Shown here in pieces: positions 56,163 to 63,745 of a stretch of 63,745 bases of DNA. Location: positions 1 through 63,745 of the forward strand of contig QKCC01000046.1 of the NCBI GenBank assembly GCA_003245835.1, written 5' to 3'. Each line of letters opens with the position of its first letter. The stretch's first letter is position 1. A program made the position numbers and the translations under genes. Source of the DNA: Spirochaetales bacterium. GTDB lineage: Bacteria; Spirochaetota; Spirochaetia; UBA9216. A model generated the notes under the pieces. That model did no database searches and was not told where the DNA came from. It saw only the letters and a program-made list of their open reading frames with translations.

Positions 56163-57076
56163 AAATTTCAATTATCGGTGCAGGCGCAATGGGGTCGCTT
56201 TTCGGCGGCAAACTTGCTGCTTCAGGAAATGAAGTGGTACTTTACGATATCAACAAGGCACATGTTGATGCGGTGAACAGCAACGGACTCAAAATCGAAA
56301 CACTCGCCACGGGTGATATTCAGACAGTAAAAGTTAAGGCTTCTTCAGACGCGGCAGATGTCGGCGGTTCGGATATTATGATTGTTTTCGTAAAGTCGAC
56401 AGCTACAGAAATTGTGGCCAAAAACTTCAAACAGGTTGCCGGTGACAATACCATCGTAGTTACCCTTCAGAACGGCTACGGCAACGAAGAGATACTGAAA
56501 AATCATTTCGGCGCGGCTTTCACTGCTGCCGGGGTGACTTCGCAGGGGGCGACCTTTGCAGGTCCCGGGCATATCAAACACGCCGGCAACGGACCCACCC
56601 ACATCTGTATGTCCGACAAAAACAACGATAAACTTGCGCCCTTTATAAAAGCGCTTAATGAAGCAGGTTTTGAAGCTGACGCTGAAAACAACATTGAAAG
56701 CCTCGTATGGAGCAAACTTGTAATCAATGTCGGAATTAATGCTCTTACAGCACTTACCGGCCTTAAAAACGGACAGCTGCTTGATTTTAATGAAACTAAG
56801 GCACTGATGAAGGACCTTGTTGATGAAGCGGTTAATGTCTGTAATAAGTCCGGTATTAAACTTACATATGATAATCCGCTTGAAGCTGTTTATTCGGTAG
56901 CAGAGAAAACCGGTCCGAACCGTTCATCAATGCTTCAGGATTTTGACCGCGGAAGCGTCACTGAAATCGATTTTATCAACAACGCCATTGTCAGGGCTGC
57001 TGAAAAGATTGGGGTTGATACCCCGGTCAACAGAACGGTTGCTCGCATCATTAAGACGATAGATTTAACGAGATAA
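56159..57076 (+). CDS. panE: 2-dehydropantoate 2-reductase-family enzyme
   Basis: The 305-residue protein has the N-terminal NADPH fold IIGAGAMGSLFGGKLA, the VTLQNGYGNEE loop, the catalytic Lys in LVWSKLVINVGINALTALTG, and NRSSMLQDFDRGSVTEIDFINN with the substrate-binding Glu and Ser. It reduces ketopantoate to pantoate. Its ATG overlaps the P1-peptidase stop by 4 nt. It is the natural partner of PanB across the divergent promoter. A related 2-oxo acid substrate cannot be excluded. A strong terminator follows. Confidence 0.92.
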   Translation: MKISIIGAGAMGSLFGGKLAASGNEVVLYDINKAHVDAVNSNGLKIETLATGDIQTVKVKASSDAADVGGSDIMIVFVKSTATEIVAKNFKQVAGDNTIVVTLQNGYGNEEILKNHFGAAFTAAGVTSQGATFAGPGHIKHAGNGPTHICMSDKNNDKLAPFIKALNEAGFEADAENNIESLVWSKLVINVGINALTALTGLKNGQLLDFNETKALMKDLVDEAVNVCNKSGIKLTYDNPLEAVYSVAEKTGPNRSSMLQDFDRGSVTEIDFINNAIVRAAEKIGVDTPVNRTVARIIKTIDLTR

Positions 57077-57109
57077 TTTTCCTGCTTATATAAAAATATA
57101 AAATTAAAT

Positions 57110-57145
57110 AAAAAACGCCGACAGGGTTTCCCGTCGGCGTTTTTT
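57110..57145. terminator. Bidirectional intrinsic terminator
   Basis: Arms AAAAAACGCCGAC (57110-57122) and GTCGGCGTTTTTT (57133-57145) form a perfect 13-bp stem, extended by GGG/CCC after a bulged A. T-runs occur in both directions, serving panE and the convergent transporter operon. Confidence 0.93.
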
Positions 57146-57181
57146 ATAAGCCGGACTATGATAGTGTCCGGCTTTTGTTCC

Positions 57182-58393
57182 CTATTCCGGAACGATCTTG
57201 GCAACAAGAACCTTCTTTCCGCCTTCAATTTCAAAGAGGAAAAGAGGTTTGTCGGCAGGATATCCGCCCTTGTTGGTCCAGCTGTACTGGAGACCTTCAA
57301 AGTTCTTTATGTCGTTACAGTAGTCTCTGATCTTGGTTCTTTCTTCAGCAAGCTTCTTCGGGTCACCGGTAACTCCGGTTTCTTCGATAGCTCTTTTGAT
57401 CATGTAAACTGCATCATAGTAGTTCGGTGAAAGTGAGAAAGGCTCCATACCGTCATGATCATCCTTGAATCCCTGGCGGAAAGCATTCCAGCGCGGAGTG
57501 TCAAGAGCAGGATCATTGTAGTTGTAGATCATAATACCGTTGATCTTGTCGCCGCCTGTTGTGTAAAGAGCAGCATCATCAGCGCTGGAGAAAACAAGAA
57601 TCTTGTTCATGTCCGCCCATCCGCGGTTTTTGAGCTCAATAACAATTTTGGCTACTTTCTCGGCATTACATGCAAAGATGATTCCGTCAGGATTCTGTGC
57701 AAGGGCTTTAACAATAAGCGGACCGAAAGCAACTGCGTCCTGGGGTACTTCAACATCATCAAGTACTGTTACACCGGCTTTTTCAAGTCCGATTACATGT
57801 GCAGCAGCCATTCCGGGCCATGCGCCGTAATTTTCAACAAACTGTACAACCTTCTTGGTACCGGTTTTTTTCGCCCATGCAGTTACAATCGGCGGAAGCT
57901 TTTCGTCTGTCGGGGAGAACCATGAAATTGCCCACGGAAAATATTTTGCGGCATATTCATATGATGTTGTAGCAGTGAAACTGTAAACACCCTCGTCTGC
58001 TGCGATAGGTACTGCGGCCATGATTACAGGCTCCGGAACCGGACCCATAACAACAAGTGCATCCTCAACAAGCTTGGACATCTCGACAGTACCCTTTTCA
58101 GGACTCATTCCGGTGTCAACGCCGATAACCTTTACGGGTTTTCCTGCAATACCGCCGGCAGCATTGATCTGCTCTGCAGCGAATTCTGCACCCCATTCAA
58201 GGTATTCACCGATACTTGCAATCGGGCCGGTAAGACAGTTAAGGAACGGGATTTCCCATTCGTCTACCATTACTTTTGCGCTTTCTTCGGCTTTTTCCAT
58301 CGCAGGTTTATCAGATGCTTCCTGAGTTCCGCCCGCAAAAATGAATGAAGCTGATACAAGCAGCAACAGCAGGATGGATAGAATTTTTTTCAT
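57182..58393 (-). CDS. Branched-chain-amino-acid-type ABC substrate-binding protein
   Basis: The 403-residue periplasmic protein (Peripla_BP_6, LivJ/LivK-like) has a signal peptide ending FAGGTQEAS, without a lipobox Cys, a form frequent in spirochaetes. The mature part has the two-lobe pattern NCLTGPIASIGEYLEWGAEFA, split here as LTGPIASIGEYLE and GAEFAAEQINAAGGIAG, followed by VIGVDTG. It is the last gene of the liv-type operon, after the permeases, with GGAGG 6 nt before the ATG. LivJ-like proteins bind branched-chain amino acids, short amides or urea; the ligand cannot be told here, and given the neighbours a ureide or amide deserves thought. Confidence 0.9.
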   Translation of the reverse strand: MKKILSILLLLLVSASFIFAGGTQEASDKPAMEKAEESAKVMVDEWEIPFLNCLTGPIASIGEYLEWGAEFAAEQINAAGGIAGKPVKVIGVDTGMSPEKGTVEMSKLVEDALVVMGPVPEPVIMAAVPIAADEGVYSFTATTSYEYAAKYFPWAISWFSPTDEKLPPIVTAWAKKTGTKKVVQFVENYGAWPGMAAAHVIGLEKAGVTVLDDVEVPQDAVAFGPLIVKALAQNPDGIIFACNAEKVAKIVIELKNRGWADMNKILVFSSADDAALYTTGGDKINGIMIYNYNDPALDTPRWNAFRQGFKDDHDGMEPFSLSPNYYDAVYMIKRAIEETGVTGDPKKLAEERTKIRDYCNDIKNFEGLQYSWTNKGGYPADKPLFLFEIEGGKKVLVAKIVPE

Positions 58394-58415
58394 GTTTTCC
58401 TCCAAATAATTTTCA

Positions 58416-58428
58416 GTACTTAAAGTAC
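58416..58428. repeat. Small inverted repeat ahead of the binding-protein gene
   Basis: GTACTTAAAGTAC lies between the livM stop and the binding-protein ribosome site. It could shield the downstream message from decay and help the binding protein accumulate above the permeases. Confidence 0.3.
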
Positions 58429-58447
58429 CGTTTTAGATCGTAATATT

Positions 58448-59329
58448 TTATACCTTTTTTTTATTTAGTGACAGCAAACTTTCTAGTTTTTTAACCATCG
58501 GTCTGGTAATTATGCCCTCCGGTTTAATAACAAGAACAATAATCAGAAGAACACCATAGATAACAATGTTCCATGATTCCACGGCGTCCGGCAGGATCAG
58601 CGGAAACCCCCATAAAATCGGTGCGGCAAGCAGTGCTCCCCATAAGGTGGAATATCCGCCCACAAAAAGCATAGTCATACATACACCTACAATATGAAAA
58701 GTGAAGTGATTAGGAGAAATGCTGCGCATAATAAACGCATACATAACACCGGCCATTCCGCCGATACCGCTCGCCCAGGTCTGCAGAAACATTCCCATTT
58801 TCTTAACATCGACGCCGAACGAAACAGCAAGGTCCTTATCAATAAAAATCGCTGAAGAAGCGCGTCCGAGGCGGGAATGATCAAATCTCGAAATAAGAAA
58901 ACCCGTAATAAGAACAAGCGCGTATACTACTATCAGCAGCAGCGTTCTGTTTGATGCTGAAGAACTGAGAACCTTGGGAATGCTGAAAATTCCAAGCGGT
59001 CCGCCGAAAGCATCGACATTCTCTATTATTGTTTTTGTGAGGTAAATAAATGTAAAACCTACAATAACAACTGCAAAACAAGGAGCGTCCCCTATCGCAA
59101 AGGAAACAAGAAATCCTATCAGCGCGCCGAGCAGGGTCCCCGCAATAAGCACAAGCCAGAACGGCCATGCAAAAGTAATTGCCATAAGCGCCGCAAAATA
59201 CGCTGAAATCGCCATATTAGCAATTGTCATAAAATGGAGCTGTCCGATTCGGTACGGAATGTAGATAGACCAGCTCATGAGAATATAGATCGCTGTTATA
59301 GCAAGAAAATAAAATAAAGTTAAAGACAC
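58448..59329 (-). CDS. livM: Branched-chain-amino-acid-type ABC permease (LivM-like)
   Basis: The 293-residue membrane protein has eight or so helices and a LivM-type LGRASSAIFIDKDLAVSFGVDVKKMGMF block, given here as LGRASSAIF and DKDLAVSFGVDV, which contacts the ATPase. The start is the GTG at 59329 with a GGGAGG ribosome site; an extension to 59425 overlaps livH and is rejected. It sits between livH and the binding protein in one minus-strand operon. Confidence 0.9.
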   Translation of the reverse strand: MSLTLFYFLAITAIYILMSWSIYIPYRIGQLHFMTIANMAISAYFAALMAITFAWPFWLVLIAGTLLGALIGFLVSFAIGDAPCFAVVIVGFTFIYLTKTIIENVDAFGGPLGIFSIPKVLSSSASNRTLLLIVVYALVLITGFLISRFDHSRLGRASSAIFIDKDLAVSFGVDVKKMGMFLQTWASGIGGMAGVMYAFIMRSISPNHFTFHIVGVCMTMLFVGGYSTLWGALLAAPILWGFPLILPDAVESWNIVIYGVLLIIVLVIKPEGIITRPMVKKLESLLSLNKKKV

Positions 59330-59343
59330 ACTTTCCTCCCGGC

Positions 59344-60231
59344 CTATAGCTTTGAACCGAAAACCCCTTTGGGTTTCGCCAGAATTACTACCAGCATTAC
59401 AATGAAGGCAATAGCATTCGACCACGATCCGGCCATATAGCCCTGAATTATCGCCTCAAGGATACCAAGCAGAAGACCGATTATAAGACCGCCTGTCAGG
59501 TTTCCGAGACCCGCAATAATCGATACGGCAAGCACCTTATGTCCAAGCTGGTCACCAAGGCCCGCAGATGCTGAGCCCAGAAGTATGGCCATCAGTACTG
59601 CAGTCACTCCGCCGATAAACCCTGTCAGAGCGTAACTCTGAAAGCCGGTTCGCAGAAGCGGAATACCAACGAGCTTTGCTCCGTTCGGATCTTCTGCAAT
59701 AGCGCGGAATGCACGGCCTGACCTGGTTTTGTAAAGCAGCCAGAAAAGTCCGAGAACGAATATTACGCCTATTACAAGAGTGAGCACCTGCCCTCTCGAA
59801 ATACTTACTAGTCCGATACTCACAATCGCGCCCTTGTCATTCCCTGTAAGAGCGTCGGGAAAGGCAATGGGAAAACCCTGGTTGAATGTATGGGACAGAA
59901 TATCAGTGATGATCATTCCCATTCCCATCGAAATTACCATGGTCGCATTTATGTCGACCGATCCCCGTTTTTTCATAATATGCTGGAACATCGGTGCGGT
60001 AATCGCATTGACAGCTATAGCCGACAGGATTCCTGCCGCGATGCCCAAAGCCACGCTTCCGGTAAGCTTCATAACAAACCATGAAATATACATTGAAAAT
60101 ACAACTACAACCGGAAAAGAAAAATGAATAATCATTGCGACAAGAAGAAGAAGATTGAATCCAGTCACAAGAAGAACATAAATACTTCCGATTGATAATC
60201 CGTTAAAAATCTGAGCAATTAATACTTCCAT
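59344..60231 (-). CDS. livH: Branched-chain-amino-acid-type ABC permease (LivH-like)
   Basis: The 295-residue membrane protein has the LivH-type N-terminus IFNGLSIGSIYVLLVTG and the EAA-like loop SGRAFRAIAEDPNGAKLVGI. It pairs with LivM to form the translocation channel. It begins 3 nt after the livF stop and is followed by livM after 14 nt. Confidence 0.92.
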   Translation of the reverse strand: MEVLIAQIFNGLSIGSIYVLLVTGFNLLLLVAMIIHFSFPVVVVFSMYISWFVMKLTGSVALGIAAGILSAIAVNAITAPMFQHIMKKRGSVDINATMVISMGMGMIITDILSHTFNQGFPIAFPDALTGNDKGAIVSIGLVSISRGQVLTLVIGVIFVLGLFWLLYKTRSGRAFRAIAEDPNGAKLVGIPLLRTGFQSYALTGFIGGVTAVLMAILLGSASAGLGDQLGHKVLAVSIIAGLGNLTGGLIIGLLLGILEAIIQGYMAGSWSNAIAFIVMLVVILAKPKGVFGSKL

Positions 60232-60234
60232 CAG

Positions 60235-60948
60235 CTATGCTCCCAGGTATGCTTCGCGGACAGATTCATCGTTCAGAAGTTCATCTGAAGTTCCGCTTTT
60301 AATAATTTTGCCGGTCTCAAGGACATACCCCCGGTGGGCAATTTTGAGAGCCTTATATACATTCTGCTCTGAAAGCAGAATCGAATATCCTTCTTTATTA
60401 AGGTTAACCAATATTTCAAAAATATCGTTAACAATAATTGGCGCAAGACCAATTGACGGTTCATCGACCATAATCATATCCGGTGCAGACATAAGCGCCC
60501 TTGCGATTGCAAGCATCTGCCGCTCGCCGCCGCTCAGTGTTCCGGCAATCTGCGTCCTTCGTTCTCCGAGGACAGGGAAAGAGTCGAATACAAGCTCCAG
60601 CTTGCTCGCTGAATCTTTAAGATTGTGATGAGCACCGAGAAGCAGGTTGTCCATTACCGTCATCGACGAAAATACTCCTCGCCCCTCAGGAACGAGGTAC
60701 ATGCCGTTGCGAACATTCCTGTCAACAGGATTTCCTGATGTCAGCTTGTCCTTGAACCGGATTTCACCTCCGGACGGAACATTAGCCCCGAGAACAGTTT
60801 CCATTATGGTTGTCTTTCCGGCTCCGTTGGCTCCGACCAGAACAACTATTTCACCCTGCCCGACATCAAGACTAACACCCTTCAAAGCATTTACGTGACC
60901 GTAATTTACTTTCAGATCTTTAATACTCAGTATATTATTCCGTTCCAA
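60235..60948 (-). CDS. livF: Branched-chain-amino-acid-type ABC ATPase (LivF-like)
   Basis: The 237-residue ATPase has Walker A GANGAGKTT, signature LSGGERQ and Walker B MIMVDEPS. The start is unusual: a TTG at 60948 with a strong GGAGG six nt upstream (60959-60955). No ATG lies near, and an ATG at 61002 would add 18 unrelated residues from within livG. The chosen start overlaps livG by 14 nt. It works with LivG, LivH and LivM. Confidence 0.92.
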   Translation of the reverse strand: MERNNILSIKDLKVNYGHVNALKGVSLDVGQGEIVVLVGANGAGKTTIMETVLGANVPSGGEIRFKDKLTSGNPVDRNVRNGMYLVPEGRGVFSSMTVMDNLLLGAHHNLKDSASKLELVFDSFPVLGERRTQIAGTLSGGERQMLAIARALMSAPDMIMVDEPSIGLAPIIVNDIFEILVNLNKEGYSILLSEQNVYKALKIAHRGYVLETGKIIKSGTSDELLNDESVREAYLGA

Positions 60949-61690
60949 GGTATGCCTCCAGTACTCTCGGATCCTTCTGAACTTCTGCAGGCGTACCTTC
61001 AAAAATATTATCGCCGAAATTCAGCACCGTTACCATCTCGGCTACATTCATAAGCATTTTCATATCATGACTTACCACGACCGGAGAAATACCCATACTT
61101 TTAATCTTCTTGATCAGCTCACCTACCTGATCCGTCTCAATAGGTCCCATTCCTGACGCAGGCTCATCAAGCAGAAGCATCTTGGGTTTAGAAACGACCG
61201 CCCTTGCAATCTGAACGAACTGCCGCTCAGCCCATACAAGATCGTACGCCCACCTGTCGGCTGATTTCTCGAGGTCAAGAAGCTCGAGGATCTCCATAGC
61301 TTTATCCTTAAGAACGGACTCTTTTTTTGATTCTTTCAGCGGAACTCTGAAAAATGTATCCGCTATATCATTACGTCCATAATCAAAAATTCCGCTCATA
61401 ACGTTCTCTACAACAGTAAGTGAAGGCACAAGCTTCCCTTGCTGAAAAGTCCTGCGGATTCCGAGATTTGATATCTCATGAGCTTTTTTCCCGGTTATTT
61501 CAACGTCATCCAGGTAAATATTACCCGAAGTTACCTCGAGCAGTCCTGTAATACAGTTGAACATAGTTGTCTTGCCGGAACCGTTTGGTCCTATTATTCC
61601 ATGAACCCGGCCGTCGGCTATGTCGAAGCTGACATTCTTCAGCGCTTTTAGTCCGCCGAAATGTTTACTGACACCTTTTATTGAAAGCAT
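60935..61690 (-). CDS. livG: Branched-chain-amino-acid-type ABC ATPase (LivG-like)
   Basis: The 251-residue ATPase is first in the operon. Walker A is GPNGSGKTT and Walker B is MLLLDEPASGM. The signature motif, normally LSYGQQR in LivG, is degenerate here as LVWAERQF, so composite ATP hydrolysis may depend on the LivF half. The family-typical C-terminal extension is short. AAAGGA precedes the ATG. Confidence 0.92.
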   Translation of the reverse strand: MLSIKGVSKHFGGLKALKNVSFDIADGRVHGIIGPNGSGKTTMFNCITGLLEVTSGNIYLDDVEITGKKAHEISNLGIRRTFQQGKLVPSLTVVENVMSGIFDYGRNDIADTFFRVPLKESKKESVLKDKAMEILELLDLEKSADRWAYDLVWAERQFVQIARAVVSKPKMLLLDEPASGMGPIETDQVGELIKKIKSMGISPVVVSHDMKMLMNVAEMVTVLNFGDNIFEGTPAEVQKDPRVLEAYLGTE

Positions 61691-61739
61691 TCTATATCCT
61701 TTGGATTATCTGTTTTCCTTCATTTAATAATTGGATATG

Positions 61740-61768
61740 ATTGTAAAATGAAGGATAACTAAAGTCAA
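61740..61768 (-). promoter_or_regulatory. Promoter of the liv-type operon
   Basis: On the minus strand TTGACT (61768-61763), a 17-nt spacer and TACAAT (61745-61740) lie about 50 nt upstream of livG. Confidence 0.65.
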
Positions 61769-61791
61769 TAAAAAGTACAAATTATAATATG

Positions 61792-61804
61792 ATTGTATTA
61801 CAAT
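61792..61804. promoter_or_regulatory. Odd palindrome between livG and ptb, candidate operator
   Basis: ATTGTATTACAAT is a 13-bp inverted repeat around a central T, in the region between the divergent liv operon and ptb. It could bind a regulator of both. Evidence is the symmetry and position only. Confidence 0.35.
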
Positions 61805-61848
61805 ACTATCAGTAATTGTGATTCGGAGAATTTTACAGGAGTTTTTAT

Positions 61849-62745
61849 ATGATTAGCGATTTCAAGGAACTTGAAAAACTGGCGGTTACGAATGTATCCA
61901 AAAAGGTAGTACTGGCTATGGCAGAAGAAGCTGACGCACTTGATGCTGTTGCAAAGGCATCAGCGGCAGGTATTATAAACCCGGTGCTTGTTGGGAATAT
62001 TGATGCAATAAAAAGGACTGCAGATGAAATCGGTGTCGACATCACTGATTTCGAACTTGTACCGGCTGAAGGTGAATATGAATGTGCCGCAAAGGCGGTT
62101 GCCCTTATCAGGGACGGCAGCGGAGACTGCCTGATGAAAGGAAAGACAGCTACATCCACCATTATGAAAGCCGTTCTTGATAAAGAGACAGGCCTAAGAG
62201 GTTCCGGAGTTCTATCGCACATTGCAGTCATTAATCCTCCCACCTATCACAAACTTTTAATTACAACCGACTCGGCGCTTAACATCGCGCCCGAACTCAA
62301 AGACAAGATTGCAATAATCGAGAATGCTCTTACGGTTGCCAGAAAATTAGGTATTGAAACTCCTAAGGTTGCAGTAGTCGGGGCTGTCGAAAAAGTAAAC
62401 ACGGCAATGCCTGCGACCCTCGATGCGGCAATCCTGTCAAAAATGTCGGACAGGCACCAGATTAAAAACTGCATAATTGACGGTCCATTCGCTCTTGACA
62501 ATGCAATTTCTCAAAAAAGTTGTGAAATTAAGGGGATCGAATCCGAAGTCGGAGGCGATGCCGACATCATCCTGTTCCCGGATATCGAAGCGGCAAATGT
62601 ATTCTATAAATCGCTTGCCTACCTGACCGACTACCCGATGGCAGGCCTGATAGCCGGCGCTTCCGTACCTATAATCCTGACTTCACGCAGCGATACGGAT
62701 ATGATTAAGTACTACTCAATACTGGCGGCGGTATCGCTGGTTTAG
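61849..62745 (+). CDS. ptb: Phosphate butyryltransferase
   Basis: The 298-residue stand-alone enzyme has LMKGKTATSTIMKAVLDKE, LLITTDSALNIAPEL, and the C-terminal IIDGPFALDNAIS and DIILFPDIEAANVFYK. It exchanges CoA for phosphate on butyryl or branched C4-C5 acyl groups. No kinase lies beside it, but the Pta-Buk fusion at 1632 or the AckA-like kinase could complete the pathway. It is divergent from a branched-chain-amino-acid-type transporter, which suggests fermentation of valine, leucine or isoleucine to branched acids. ACAGGAG precedes the ATG. Confidence 0.94.
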   Translation: MISDFKELEKLAVTNVSKKVVLAMAEEADALDAVAKASAAGIINPVLVGNIDAIKRTADEIGVDITDFELVPAEGEYECAAKAVALIRDGSGDCLMKGKTATSTIMKAVLDKETGLRGSGVLSHIAVINPPTYHKLLITTDSALNIAPELKDKIAIIENALTVARKLGIETPKVAVVGAVEKVNTAMPATLDAAILSKMSDRHQIKNCIIDGPFALDNAISQKSCEIKGIESEVGGDADIILFPDIEAANVFYKSLAYLTDYPMAGLIAGASVPIILTSRSDTDMIKYYSILAAVSLV

Positions 62746-62790
62746 GAGCCGCTGAATCGTTGAATGCAGGTTCAGATAGGCGGTCTATAA

Positions 62791-62814
62791 AAAAGCCTGC
62801 TTCCGCAGGCTTTT
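62791..62814. terminator. Bidirectional intrinsic terminator after ptb
   Basis: Arms AAAAGCCTGC (62791-62800) and GCAGGCTTTT (62805-62814) form a perfect 10-bp stem with a 4-nt loop. Flanking runs of A and T serve both ptb and the convergent gene. Confidence 0.9.
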
Positions 62815-62823
62815 CTGATTTTA

Positions 62824-63745
62824 TTAATCCTTGTAGTAAGTTACCGTAAGATTTGGCGCAGTTCCGCCATAAAAATCCAATAAGTAATCAAACGTAGCTG
62901 CAGAATCATTGAATGGATACAACCTTAAACCATAATTTCCATAAGCACCGCTAGCCCATAAGCTGACAATTTGTGTAACATCCTGAACGAACTCTGTCTG
63001 GGTAGATGACGGCGGGTATGTCACAATACTGTAGTTCGAATTAATAGCTCCGGCGGCACTGACATTGTCCCATGTTTCACCGCTCCACGCATAAATCATC
63101 ATTTGTATTTCCATATGACCCATTGTAGCGTCAACTGTATCTGTAGTCGTCAATGTTAATGATGCAGATGTTACTTTAAAATCAGATGAACTGATATCAT
63201 TCAGATTAAATGTTATAAAACCTATAGCCTGAAGAATGCTGGCCATATCTTCAGATACTACGATAGGATCTGACTGAGTACCGGAAGGATTGAAAATACT
63301 TCCTGATTCAGATGCGGACAGGGTGACTGTATCAGTTACAATCAAGGAAGTACTTACCGGTCCCACAAAGTAATAATTCTCCGAGTTATAAAGCGCCCCG
63401 TCTGTTGCTTCATAGTACAGCTGCTCATCTGAACTTAGATCCGTCCACTTCGGGCCGTATGAAAAAATCGAATAATAGACACGGTAGCCTCTCGGGTAAC
63501 CATCTGCGTCGACACTGCCGTCATCAGAAGAAACGCTGCCCTGTGCCAGGGTTACGACGTCACCGTCCCATACCGAAACCGGAGCTGAACCGGCCTTCCT
63601 GACCAGAACATAGCCCTCCAGACTGCCGTCACCGCCGTCACCGTCAGCCCATGCAAGCTGCACAATCCGGTTCGACGGATTATCCTCATTCAGCGTTGCA
63701 GTAAAATCAACTGCAGCGGGTATCGGGTTTTCCGTATCGTTTGGA
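62824..63745 (-). CDS. Secreted modular protein, Fn3-like plus DNRLRE-like domain, 5' partial
   Basis: The frame is open to the right edge, so only the last 306 or so residues are seen. The first visible part (AAVDFTATLN, VQLAWADGDGGDGSLEGYVLVRK) resembles a fibronectin type III domain of bacterial surface proteins. The C-terminal half, ending in GTAPNLTVTYYKD after GNYGLRLYPFNDS, resembles the DNRLRE beta-sandwich that closes many secreted wall- or polymer-binding proteins. The composition is rich in Ser, Thr, Asp and Tyr with no Cys, typical of exported proteins. The N-terminus and signal peptide lie outside the window. Function unknown. Confidence 0.72.
   Translation of the reverse strand, partial: PNDTENPIPAAVDFTATLNEDNPSNRIVQLAWADGDGGDGSLEGYVLVRKAGSAPVSVWDGDVVTLAQGSVSSDDGSVDADGYPRGYRVYYSIFSYGPKWTDLSSDEQLYYEATDGALYNSENYYFVGPVSTSLIVTDTVTLSASESGSIFNPSGTQSDPIVVSEDMASILQAIGFITFNLNDISSSDFKVTSASLTLTTTDTVDATMGHMEIQMMIYAWSGETWDNVSAAGAINSNYSIVTYPPSSTQTEFVQDVTQIVSLWASGAYGNYGLRLYPFNDSAATFDYLLDFYGGTAPNLTVTYYKD

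Overview
The window looks like a chromosomal segment of a free-living or gut-associated anaerobic spirochaete in the Treponema/Spirochaetales range (inference, moderate confidence). Support comes from an ODP-type di-iron sensor paired with a sensor-less cytoplasmic chemoreceptor, a substrate-binding protein whose signal peptide ends in the AGG(T/Q)QE style common in this group, a CsgG-like secreted protein with a P13-like tail, and a 7TM-DISM-like chemoreceptor. No rRNA, tRNA, CRISPR array, prophage or insertion sequence was seen. Coding density is high, with no gene-free stretch over 300 bases.

Layout. 1-1.6 kb: the oxygen/iron sensor and its chemoreceptor. 1.6-6.3 kb (minus): a natural phosphotransacylase-butyrate kinase fusion, a Cache-PAS histidine kinase with a decayed ATPase domain, and an iron-sulfur flavoprotein. 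6.4-7.3 kb: a MinD/FlhG-like ATPase. 7.4-18.1 kb (minus): a six-gene glycogen operon (glgC, glgB of eukaryotic type, debranching enzyme, glgP, GlgE-like GH13, glgA) behind a near-consensus promoter. 18.2-20.8 kb: lipB, lipA and two half-size permeases.

21-40 kb is the core of interest, an anaerobic purine/urate-type catabolic island. It holds a hydantoinase, two complete three-subunit molybdenum hydroxylases, SsnA, a dihydroorotate-dehydrogenase-like flavoprotein, YgeY, a threonine-synthase-like PLP enzyme, an 8-oxoguanine deaminase, the YgeW carbamoyltransferase and a PduL phosphotransacylase. Glutamate dehydrogenase follows, then a two-receiver PEP-synthase-like ATP-grasp protein and a pair of HyuC/AllC amidohydrolases. 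Formate-tetrahydrofolate ligase and FolD could use the one-carbon units, and AckA-like, PduL, Ptb and Pta-Buk enzymes could make ATP from acyl phosphates. 53-57 kb carries divergent panB-folD and ackA-like/P1-peptidase/panE operons without panC or panD. 57-61.7 kb is a branched-chain-amino-acid-type ABC transporter, followed by ptb. A secreted protein runs off the right edge.

Two regulatory patterns stand out. First, a palindrome close to AAATGTTTGCGCAAACATTT, with a central CG as in LacI-family operators, lies just downstream of the -10 boxes of the hydantoinase, glutamate dehydrogenase, first AllC-like hydrolase and acetate-kinase-like genes. This suggests one regulon linking purine-ring opening, nitrogen release and acyl-phosphate/one-carbon steps. 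Second, six genes have sigma70-like -35/-10 boxes placed so that the start codon lies 6-7 nt after the -10, with no Shine-Dalgarno sequence, as expected for leaderless mRNAs.
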